DNA from: Methyloceanibacter sp.
GTDB taxonomy: Bacteria; Pseudomonadota; Alphaproteobacteria; Rhizobiales; Methyloligellaceae
Assembly (NCBI GenBank): GCA_025449615.1
Contig: JANWJA010000019.1
Coordinates: 1-6,210 of the forward strand
DNA length: 6,210 nucleotides
Direction: 5' to 3'
The notes beneath the pieces are model-generated. The model was not told the DNA's origin, did no database searches, and worked only from the letters and a program-made list of their open reading frames with translations. Shown piece after piece: positions 1 through 5,392 of the stretch. How positions within the stretch are numbered: position 1 is the stretch's first letter; every line of letters starts with the position of its first letter. Made by a program: the position numbers and the translations under genes.

Positions 1-659
1 ACGTCACGCTTGAGGAAAATGGCGCGTTCGAAGCGCTGAAAAAAGGCGCTATCGCTGTCGATCACACCACCGCCTCCGCGACCATCGCCCGGAAGCTCTA
101 TGCAGCCGCCAAGCGTCGCGCCGCGGGCTTCCTCGATGCGCCGGTGTCCGGCGGCCAGGCCGGCGCCGAGAACGGCAGCCTAAGCGTGATGGTCGGCGGT
201 GACGAGGCGGACTTCGTCAAAGCAAAGCCTGTGATCGACGCCCATGCCAAGGCGGTGACTCTCATCGGTCCCTCCGGCTCTGGCCAGCTCACCAAGATGG
301 TCAATCAGATCTGCATCGGCGCCCTGATCCAGGCGCTCGCCGAAGGCTTGCATTTTGCCGAACGCTCGAATCTCGACATCGAGAAAGTGATCGCCACCAT
401 CTCCAAAGGTGCGGCGCAAAGCTGGCAGATGGAGAATAGGTGGAAGACGATGGTCGACGGCAAATTCGATTTCGGCTTCGCCGTCGACTGGGTGCGAAAG
501 GATTTCGCCCTTGTGTTCGACGAGGCGCGAAAGAACGGCGCGGAGCTTCCCGTTACCGCGCTCGTCGATCAATTCTACGCCGAGGTGCAAGCGATGGGCG
601 GCAATCGCTGGGATACCTCCAGCCTGATCGCGCTGCTGCAGCGGAACAAAAAGAGCTAA
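1..659 (+). CDS. NAD(P)-dependent beta-hydroxyacid dehydrogenase, 3-hydroxyisobutyrate dehydrogenase family (5' end missing)
   Basis: Cytosolic oxidoreductase that would oxidise a small beta-hydroxyacid (3-hydroxyisobutyrate, tartronate semialdehyde or similar) with NAD(P). The reading frame is open from base 3 and ends with TAA at 657-659, giving 218 visible residues. Family members have about 290-300 residues, so roughly 75-80 N-terminal residues, including the GxGxxG nucleotide-binding loop, lie before the window. Visible motifs are DHTTAS near residue 20, the substrate-binding block DAPVSGGQAGAENG from residue 45, and LSVMVGG just after it. GSGQLTKMVNQ carries the expected catalytic Lys (residue 98) and Asn (residue 101). 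The remainder is the all-helical C-terminal domain. Motifs are intact and nothing suggests decay. Substrate cannot be read from the sequence; glyoxylate/succinic semialdehyde reductase or 2-hydroxy-3-oxopropionate reductase are alternatives. The stop codon overlaps that of the convergent regulator gene. Confidence 0.9.
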   Translation, partial: VTLEENGAFEALKKGAIAVDHTTASATIARKLYAAAKRRAAGFLDAPVSGGQAGAENGSLSVMVGGDEADFVKAKPVIDAHAKAVTLIGPSGSGQLTKMVNQICIGALIQALAEGLHFAERSNLDIEKVIATISKGAAQSWQMENRWKTMVDGKFDFGFAVDWVRKDFALVFDEARKNGAELPVTALVDQFYAEVQAMGGNRWDTSSLIALLQRNKKS

Positions 660-1195
660 GCCGCCTTCTCCACCAGTGCGTAGTCCAGCGGCAGCGCCGT
701 GGTGTATTTGATCTGCTCCATGGCGAAGGCCGAACTCACGTCGGAAAGTTCGATCTTGGAGATCAGCCGCTTATAGAACGCGTCATAGCGCTCGATATCC
801 GGGACCACGACGCGGAGCAGGTAATCCACCTGCCCGCTCATGCGGTAGAACTCGACCACCTCCGGAAAATCCTTCAGCGCCGCATGGAAGCGGTCGAGCC
901 AATCTTGCGTGTGATGGCTCGTCGTGATGGAGACGAACACCGTCACCCCGACATTGACCGCTTTCGGATTGAGCACGGCCACGCGCTTCTGGATGACGTC
1001 CTGTTCTTCGAGCTTCTGGATGCGCCGCCAGCACGGCGTCGTCGAGAGCCCAATCTGCTTGCCGATCTCGGCAACGGGAATGGTGCAATCCCGCTGCAAA
1101 ATGTCGAGAATCTTCCGATCCATTCTATCGATCATAGGAGCACCCGCTAGTTTCATTCCTGAAACAGGCATATATGTAGGATGAATTTGCGTCAT
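656..1195 (-). CDS. Lrp/AsnC family transcriptional regulator
   Basis: DNA-binding regulator of the feast/famine family, usually an octamer or other multimer that senses an amino acid. Counting from the start at 1195 (179 residues), residues 24-84 form the winged helix-turn-helix: MDRKILDILQRD, then AEIGKQIGLSTTPCWRRIQKLE. The latter closely matches the recognition helix of E. coli Lrp (SPTPCLERV). Residues 85-165 form the ligand-binding RAM domain, with SGQVDYLLRVVVPD and the terminal KYTTALPL. Two starts are plausible. The ATG at 1195 has a good Shine-Dalgarno sequence (AGAGG, 7 bases upstream). The ATG at 1135 gives the compact family start MIDRMDRKIL but has no clear ribosome site. I chose 1195; E. 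coli Lrp also has about ten residues ahead of its LDRIDR. The effector is unknown. The gene is followed directly by the convergent dehydrogenase. Confidence 0.9.
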   Translation of the reverse strand: MTQIHPTYMPVSGMKLAGAPMIDRMDRKILDILQRDCTIPVAEIGKQIGLSTTPCWRRIQKLEEQDVIQKRVAVLNPKAVNVGVTVFVSITTSHHTQDWLDRFHAALKDFPEVVEFYRMSGQVDYLLRVVVPDIERYDAFYKRLISKIELSDVSSAFAMEQIKYTTALPLDYALVEKAA

Positions 1196-1201
1196 TATGT
1201 A

Positions 1202-1207
1202 ACCTCT
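1202..1207 (-). promoter_or_regulatory. Shine-Dalgarno sequence for the Lrp/AsnC regulator
   Basis: AGAGGT on the minus strand sits 7 bases (counted from AGAGG) before the ATG at 1195 and is the main evidence for the longer start. It overlaps the outermost half-site of the operator-like ladder, so a bound regulator here would also lie over the translation start region. Confidence 0.55.
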
Positions 1208-1246
1208 ACCAGATTGGTAGAATATTTTACTCTACCTGACAAGTAG
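1206..1246. promoter_or_regulatory. Operator-like array of CTACC/GGTAG half-sites upstream of the Lrp/AsnC gene
   Basis: Four half-sites alternate in orientation: CTACC (1206-1210), GGTAG (1216-1220), CTACC (1232-1236) and AGTAG (1242-1246, one mismatch). They form a perfect dyad CTACC-AGATT-GGTAG (1206-1220) and a near-perfect one CTACC-TGACA-AGTAG (1232-1246), with centres 26 bases apart. A third dyad spans them, with six-base arms GGTAGA (1216-1221) and TCTACC (1231-1236). The 15-bp dyad size and the AT-rich centre agree with known Lrp/AsnC sites, and family members commonly repress their own gene. The stretch also contains TAAAAT (1224-1229, minus strand), a possible -10 box, and TTGTCA (1237-1242, minus strand). 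These two are badly spaced for one promoter, so I do not assign the promoter boxes. Autoregulation is inferred. Confidence 0.6.
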
Positions 1247-1263
1247 GAATTTAGCGCCGCCCC

Positions 1264-1275
1264 CAAAAATTTTTG
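1264..1275. repeat. A5T5 palindrome CAAAAATTTTTG
   Basis: A perfect 12-base palindrome in an otherwise GC-rich stretch, between the end of the glycosylase-like gene and the operator array of the Lrp/AsnC gene. A-tracts of this kind bend DNA, so it may assist the nearby regulator or promoter. It does not have a GC stem followed by a T-run and is not a convincing terminator. Confidence 0.4.
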
Positions 1276-1289
1276 CGCGGTTTGTGTCG

Positions 1290-1916
1290 CTAGCGCAGAA
1301 GGCCCCTCACCTCGCGCTTCAGCACAGGCAAAAGCTCCTCCTCGAACCAGGGGTTCCGCTTCAGCCAGCCATTGTTGCGCCACGACGGATGCGGCAGCGG
1401 TAACACGCGCGGGTGCGTGTTTCGTTTCAAATGCCTGTGCCAGTCGAGCATCGTCTCTTGCAAATTCGAGCCGGCCTCATCGCCGAGATGCCAGTTTTGC
1501 GCGTAAGACCCGACCGCGAGAACAAGGTCGAGCTGCGGCAGCTCCGCAAACAGCCGCCGATGCCACAGGCTCGCGCATTCGCTGCGTGGCGGCAGATCGG
1601 CGCCCTTCGCATCTTGGCCGGGAAAACAGAATCCCATTGGCACGATGGCGACGTGGGCCTCGTTGTAAAATTCTTGCGGGCTTACATCCATCCAATCGCG
1701 CAAGCGGTCGCCTGAAGCGTCGGTGAAGGGGATCCCCGATCGGTAGACCCGCGTACCCGGCGCCTGGCTACACACGGCAAGCCGCGCCGTGGCGCTTGCC
1801 CGCAAAGTTGGCAGCGGCTCATGCGGCAGCTTCGCAGCCTTCGGAGTCTCGACGCAATGGCGACAGGCCCTGATCGAGCGAAGCAGAGCATCGAGCTCGC
1901 TGACATTTGCCTTCAT
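1290..1916 (-). CDS. Uracil-DNA glycosylase superfamily protein (probable Fe-S type)
   Basis: A 208-residue member of the uracil-DNA glycosylase superfamily (PF03167 fold), predicted to remove uracil or another damaged base from DNA. Motif 1 is SQAPGTRVYRSGIPF followed by DASG (residues 50-69). Motif 2 is LPHPSWRN (residues 174-181), followed by KRNPWFEEE. Four cysteines, C18-x2-C21 and C97-x16-C114, match the spacing of the 4Fe-4S ligands in family 4/5 enzymes. Position 51 is Gln where family 4 has a catalytic Glu (GEAPG) and family 5 has Leu (GLAPA), so this belongs to neither classic family, and activity on uracil is inferred only from the fold. The ATG at 1914-1916 overlaps the TGA of the upstream hydrolase gene as ATGA, which fixes the start and implies translational coupling. 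The frame is open further upstream, but only as a shadow of the hydrolase gene. The stop is TAG at 1290-1292. Confidence 0.82.
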   Translation of the reverse strand: MKANVSELDALLRSIRACRHCVETPKAAKLPHEPLPTLRASATARLAVCSQAPGTRVYRSGIPFTDASGDRLRDWMDVSPQEFYNEAHVAIVPMGFCFPGQDAKGADLPPRSECASLWHRRLFAELPQLDLVLAVGSYAQNWHLGDEAGSNLQETMLDWHRHLKRNTHPRVLPLPHPSWRNNGWLKRNPWFEEELLPVLKREVRGLLR

Positions 1917-2656
1917 AGATCGAGCGACATCCCATCCTCGGCCAAGAGATAGCGCGAGCGATCGACCTTGTCCCTCTCGGCCAACATCGCCTCCCCCATA
2001 TGCGTCAGCAGAACGCGCTTGGCTCCGAGTCGTGCAAAATTGGCGTCGATGGTCTTGTAGTCGAGATGGATGTCGAGCTTGAGGTCGTATTGGAAACATT
2101 CGCTGATCAGGAGATCGGCGCCACTAGCCGCCCGACACAGCGTCTCGGTCCAACCTGTGTCACCCGTGAACGCGATGGTCTTACCTTCCGCTTCGACGCG
2201 GAGCGAATAAGGCGGCGCGCCCGAAGGATGCCGTACCTCGAACGGCGTGACCGCGGCGCCGGCAACCTCGATCCGCTTGCCCTCATCATACTCGATGAAG
2301 TTGAGGTCGAATGAACGCGCCGTTGTCGTCATGCCGGGATACAGCGCCTCGGTCGCGGCGACGAAGCGGGCCTCGATATCTCGAGGGCCAGTGATGATCA
2401 GCGGCCGCGTGCGCTTGCTGACATAGAGCGCGTCAATTAGCAGCCAGGACAGTCCGGCGAAGTGATCGCCATGGAGATGACTGATAAAAACCGCGTCGAT
2501 CTCCGCAGGGCTCAGCCCGAGCTTGTGCATCCCGATCAATGTCGAGGCACCGCAATCGATCAGATAGCGCTTAGGCCCCGTGCTCAAATGCAACGCCGTC
2601 TGTAGGCGTCCGCCGGAGCCAAACGCGTCCCCGCAGCCAACAATGGTCAATCGCAT
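1913..2656 (-). CDS. MBL-fold metallo-hydrolase, RNase Z-like
   Basis: A 247-residue metallo-beta-lactamase-fold hydrolase, cytosolic, with no signal peptide. It starts with MRLTIVGCGDAFGSGGRLQT, a typical opening strand and loop of the RNase Z/phosphodiesterase branch. Zinc ligands can be seen at H60, H62, D64 and H65 (HLHGDH), H143 (VRHPSG), D166 (FTGDTGW) and H219 (LLTHMG). The full two-zinc site is therefore present and the protein should be active. It is shorter than tRNase Z (about 300 residues) and shows no obvious tRNA-clamping arm insertion, so a phosphodiesterase or other hydrolase role is as likely as tRNA processing. The start at 2656 has a good ribosome site, GAGGAA at 2661-2666. 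The frame is open up to 2770, but that extension lacks family similarity. The stop overlaps the start of the glycosylase-like gene (ATGA), forming a two-gene operon. Confidence 0.87.
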   Translation of the reverse strand: MRLTIVGCGDAFGSGGRLQTALHLSTGPKRYLIDCGASTLIGMHKLGLSPAEIDAVFISHLHGDHFAGLSWLLIDALYVSKRTRPLIITGPRDIEARFVAATEALYPGMTTTARSFDLNFIEYDEGKRIEVAGAAVTPFEVRHPSGAPPYSLRVEAEGKTIAFTGDTGWTETLCRAASGADLLISECFQYDLKLDIHLDYKTIDANFARLGAKRVLLTHMGEAMLAERDKVDRSRYLLAEDGMSLDL

Positions 2657-2880
2657 AGTCTTCCTCAGCGGCAGGGACTTTAGAGTTAACGGGGGCCCGC
2701 GAAAAGCACGTTCGGACCCAAGCCAATCCTCCGTTTTCGTGTCAGGGCGGGGCGCCAATACACGTCTCATTAGGGATTTCGGTCGATAGTCGGGTAAAGC
2801 AGCGGGATTTCACGCCTGGCTCAGACCTGGGTTCGCCCCGAGTCGGTTTACCTCGTTAGGTTGCATTGGTTGGTCGCGTC
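2657..2880. other. Divergent intergenic region between the metallo-hydrolase and histidine kinase genes
   Basis: This 224-base gap must hold the promoters for the leftward hydrolase/glycosylase pair and the rightward kinase. I see the hydrolase ribosome site (2661-2666), an isolated GTTAAC at 2685-2690, a GGGCCC palindrome near 2693, and a short direct repeat of CCTGG near 2815-2830. None amounts to an assignable promoter pair or operator, and no small gene with a convincing start was seen. Confidence 0.4.
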
Positions 2881-4419
2881 ATGAGTGTGCAAGCCGAGGC
2901 AGGAAGCGTCCGTTCGGGGACCGATACCAAGCGACGCGCCGCTCGTCACGTCCAGGAAGCCCGCGAGAAGCTTACCTACTCATCGGAAAACCGGCCGGAG
3001 TTCGAATACGAGCTCTTGATGATGTTCGTGAAGAACGAGCTTGCGGCCGCCGTAACCACGCCGCTACTCGCCATCATCGTCGCCATGGGTGCGATGTTTT
3101 GGGCACCCCCCGAACAGCTCTTGCTTTGGCTCGCGACCGTCTTCGTTTCCAAAGGCATCTTGATCAGCATCTGCCGGCAATTCGTCAACGAGCCGCGCGA
3201 GGACGGCAAATTGGAGATCTGGCGCGCCAAGATCGCCGCCGCCGAATTCTTCTACGGGGTCTCATGGGCGAGCGTCGCCTTTGTCAGTGTCGGCACACAA
3301 GGAGAGTCCGCACACACCTTCATCTTCGCCGCCCTCCTCATCGTCATCTCAATGCGCATGCTGTTCGCCTCGACCGTGATGCCGATCGTTTACGCCGGCA
3401 CTCTGCCGATCACCATCGCCATCGTGGTCAGCTTCGCGCTGCTCGACAATCCATTCTATTGGGCAATGGCCGCCATGGCTGTCGGCGTGCACATCTACTT
3501 CATCTGGCTGATGATCGGCTTCCACGCCACGGTCACCACCATGCTGGAATTTCGCGCCGAGAAGGACGCGCTGATCGCCGAGCTGGAACAGGCGAAGTCG
3601 ATTTCGGATGAAGCCCGGGCTCGCGCCGAGGAGGCGAATTTCGCCAAATCGCGCTTTCTTGCCACAATGAGCCACGAGCTCCGCACGCCGCTCAACGCCA
3701 TCCTCGGCTTCTCCGACATCATGCGCGCGCAGATCTTGGGACCGCACAGCAACCCGACTTACACCGAATACGCCAACGACATCCATCAAAGCGGCCAGCA
3801 TCTGCTCAATCTCATCAACGAGATTCTCGACATCAGCCGCATCGAGGCCGGCCGTTATGAGCTGCACGAGGGGCCCGTGACCTTCGCCGACGTCGTCATG
3901 GATTGCGACCGGCTGATGCGGCTCCGCGCCGAGAACAAGGGCCTCAAGATCGTTGAGAATTTTGATCCGGCGTTGCCGCAACTTTGGGTCGATGAGCGCG
4001 CCATGCGCCAGATCTGCCTCAATCTCTTGTCTAACGCCATAAAGTTCACCCCCTCTGGCGGCACCATCACCATGACCGTCGGGCGGACTGCGCTCGGTGG
4101 CCAATATCTCAGCGTGAAAGACACTGGACCCGGCATTCCGGAACACGAGATTCCCCGCGTGCTGAAAGCGTTCGGCCAAGGCTCGCTTGCGCATCAGACC
4201 GCGGAAGGCGGCACGGGACTTGGCCTTCCCATCACCAAGGGTCTGACCGAGCTGCATCAAGGCAGCTTCGAGCTCAAGAGCAAGCCTCGCTACGGCACCG
4301 AGGTAATCGTCACGTTCCCGAGGAAGCGCGTGATGGAGGCCCTACCACGCCTTGCCGAACCCGGAGAACGCGGTGCCGCCAGGACGCGCGGCGGTTGGCG
4401 GGCGGGCGGGCGCGGCTGA
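2881..4419 (+). CDS. Membrane sensor histidine kinase of the DivJ/PleC/PdhS type
   Basis: A 512-residue two-component sensor kinase. Six hydrophobic segments (about residues 56-74, 80-98, 123-138, 146-163, 166-187 and 194-214) place it in the inner membrane with both ends in the cytoplasm and little periplasmic sequence. A coiled-coil linker (about 220-257) leads to the dimerisation domain. Its H-box, FLATMSHELRTPLNAILGF, contains the phospho-acceptor H265. The downstream EYANDIHQSGQHLL and ILDISRIEAG patterns are typical of the DivJ/PleC/PdhS kinases that act on DivK. The ATPase domain is complete: N-box LNLLSNAIKFTP (about 379-390), G1 DTGPGIP (414-420), and G2 GGTGLGL (443-449). No response regulator lies nearby, which is usual for this group. 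The last 25 or so residues are Arg/Gly-rich and overlie a GGGC repeat. The ATG at 2881 is used; an in-frame TTG at 2866 with a weak AGG upstream would add five residues. The sensed signal is unknown. Confidence 0.9.
   Translation: MSVQAEAGSVRSGTDTKRRAARHVQEAREKLTYSSENRPEFEYELLMMFVKNELAAAVTTPLLAIIVAMGAMFWAPPEQLLLWLATVFVSKGILISICRQFVNEPREDGKLEIWRAKIAAAEFFYGVSWASVAFVSVGTQGESAHTFIFAALLIVISMRMLFASTVMPIVYAGTLPITIAIVVSFALLDNPFYWAMAAMAVGVHIYFIWLMIGFHATVTTMLEFRAEKDALIAELEQAKSISDEARARAEEANFAKSRFLATMSHELRTPLNAILGFSDIMRAQILGPHSNPTYTEYANDIHQSGQHLLNLINEILDISRIEAGRYELHEGPVTFADVVMDCDRLMRLRAENKGLKIVENFDPALPQLWVDERAMRQICLNLLSNAIKFTPSGGTITMTVGRTALGGQYLSVKDTGPGIPEHEIPRVLKAFGQGSLAHQTAEGGTGLGLPITKGLTELHQGSFELKSKPRYGTEVIVTFPRKRVMEALPRLAEPGERGAARTRGGWRAGGRG
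4397..4411 (+). repeat. GGGC tetranucleotide repeat at the 3' end of the kinase gene
   Basis: Fifteen bases of perfect period-4 sequence (GGC followed by three GGGC units) lie six bases before the kinase stop codon. Loss or gain of a unit would shift the frame. One alternative frame (positions divisible by 3) stays open to about 4865; the other stops near 4462. The repeat is short, so instability is only a possibility. Confidence 0.55.
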
Positions 4420-4489
4420 TCTCGAAGGCCGATTGCTTGGAGCCGCTTCGCTGCTTACATAGCACGCATCACAATGCGAGTTGCGCCCC

Positions 4490-4663
4490 TTGGAAACCCC
4501 CTGCATCGATATCTGCACCATCGACGAAGCGAACGGCCTGTGCAAAGGCTGCTACCGCACCATCGATGAGATCGCGCGCTGGGCGTCGATGCGTTCGGAA
4601 GAGCGCCGCGCCATCATGGCGATCTTGCCTGAGCGCAATCCCGCCAAAGCCGTCGAGAACTAG
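4490..4663 (+). CDS. DUF1289 domain-containing small cysteine protein
   Basis: A 57-residue protein recognised from the DUF1289 (PF06945) pattern: start METPCIDIC, then [16 protein letters not shown], then [12 protein letters not shown]. The four cysteines C5-x3-C9-x8-C18-x2-C21 look like a zinc (or Fe-S) binding knuckle. The family is widespread in Proteobacteria and, as far as I know, has no established function. No ATG is available in this frame. I chose the TTG at 4490 because it gives the usual family N-terminus; the TTG at 4481 would add three residues. The ribosome site is weak for both (GAG at 4478-4480). The stop TAG is only three bases before the ATG of the first protease gene, so the two are almost certainly co-transcribed. 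Confidence 0.83.
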   Translation: METPCIDICTIDEANGLCKGCYRTIDEIARWASMRSEERRAIMAILPERNPAKAVEN

Positions 4664-4666
4664 ATC

Positions 4667-5368
4667 ATGTCCGCCTGGATCGCCCTCTTCATCCTCGCGC
4701 TCGGCGCCATGTTCCTGCTGGCAGACACCGCCGGGACCATCGCCGGCGTGGACAGTACCACGTTCGGTTATGTGGTTCTCTGCGTGGCTATCATTGTCTA
4801 TCTCACAGGGGGAATGCTGTCGCGATATGGCGGCCGCGCAACGTTCATCTTGCGCGACGCCGTAACTTGGCTCGCGCTTGGTCTCGGCCTTGTCACAATC
4901 TACACCTATCGCGAGACACTGCTTCCCATGGCCGGACGTGTCGCCGGCGAGCTCATTCCGGGCAGCGCCATGACGGTCGAAGAGAGCAGCAACGGCGCCA
5001 CCGAAGTGCGCTTGCGCAAGCGCATGGACGGTCACTTTGTGGCGAGCGTCGCAGTGAACGGCAAATCGGTGTCGATGATCGTCGATACCGGCGCCTCCGA
5101 GATCGTGCTTCGCCCCGAGGACGCGGAGCAAGTCGGGATCGACACAACGGCGCTCAGCTATACGATTCCGGTCCACACCGCCAACGGCCGCAGCATGACG
5201 GCACGCGTGCGTCTCGACAACGTCGCGATCGGGCCGCTCGACCGGCGGAAAGTCGAGGCTCTAGTTGCCAAGCCCGGCGCGTTAACCCAAAGCCTCCTCG
5301 GTATGAGTTTCTTTAGCCGCCTGCGCTCCTATGAATTCTCTGGAGATTTCCTGACCTTGCGCGGCTGA
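4667..5368 (+). CDS. Membrane-anchored retropepsin-like aspartic protease (TIGR02281-type), copy A
   Basis: A 233-residue predicted aspartic protease of clan AA. Three hydrophobic helices (about residues 4-20, 33-51 and 65-81) precede the catalytic domain. The positively charged loop SRYGGR between helices 2 and 3 should be cytoplasmic, which puts the protease domain (about 112-233) in the periplasm. The active-site motif is intact: VDTGAS with catalytic D140, followed by EIVLRPEDAEQVGI. The conserved LLGMSFFSRL (210-219) near the end corresponds to the second conserved block of the family. There is only one catalytic Asp, so, as in retroviral proteases, two subunits must pair to form an active site. 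The gene begins three bases after the DUF1289 stop and is followed 24 bases later by a paralogue. Family proteins are usually about 180-230 residues with a variable N-terminus. The substrate is unknown. Confidence 0.88.
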   Translation: MSAWIALFILALGAMFLLADTAGTIAGVDSTTFGYVVLCVAIIVYLTGGMLSRYGGRATFILRDAVTWLALGLGLVTIYTYRETLLPMAGRVAGELIPGSAMTVEESSNGATEVRLRKRMDGHFVASVAVNGKSVSMIVDTGASEIVLRPEDAEQVGIDTTALSYTIPVHTANGRSMTARVRLDNVAIGPLDRRKVEALVAKPGALTQSLLGMSFFSRLRSYEFSGDFLTLRG

Positions 5369-5376
5369 TTGGCGCG

Positions 5377-5383
5377 AGAGGAG
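5377..5383 (+). promoter_or_regulatory. Shine-Dalgarno sequence deciding the start of protease copy B
   Basis: AGAGGAG lies 9 bases before the GTG at 5393. It is inside the open frame that begins with TTG at 5369, directly after the stop codon of copy A. Because it is the strongest ribosome site in this part of the window, it favours GTG 5393 as the real start. Confidence 0.65.
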
Positions 5384-5392
5384 ATACGCAAA

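Noticed and set aside
440..1150. A 236-codon plus-strand open frame running from the dehydrogenase into the regulator region
   Set aside because: It is out of frame with the dehydrogenase, then antisense to the Lrp/AsnC gene, both clearly real; the product is Arg-rich and unlike any family.
1261..1280. The A5T5 palindrome as a terminator for the hydrolase/glycosylase operon
   Set aside because: There is no GC-rich stem followed by a T-run; only four-base arms such as GCGC can be paired around it.
1195..1383. A 62-codon minus-strand frame before the Lrp/AsnC gene, overlapping the end of the glycosylase-like gene
   Set aside because: It overlaps the glycosylase-like gene in another frame and covers the operator array; no motif and no good ribosome site.
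2685..2690. GTTAAC as a CtrA binding site in the divergent region
   Set aside because: Only one TTAA half is present; no second TTAA occurs seven bases away on either side.
3349..4260. A 303-codon open frame on the minus strand opposite the kinase gene
   Set aside because: It lies wholly antisense to a well-supported kinase with intact motifs. Its translation is rich in Arg, Asp, Gly and His with no domain pattern, as expected from a shadow frame in GC-rich DNA.
4433..4461. TTGCTT and TACATA, 17 bases apart, as a promoter for the DUF1289/protease genes
   Set aside because: Each box matches the sigma-70 consensus at only three of six bases, which is close to what chance gives; the genes could equally be read through from the kinase.
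4469..5176. A 235-codon minus-strand open frame across the DUF1289 and first protease genes
   Set aside because: It is antisense to two recognised genes, and the translation is low-complexity and His/Asp-rich without motifs.
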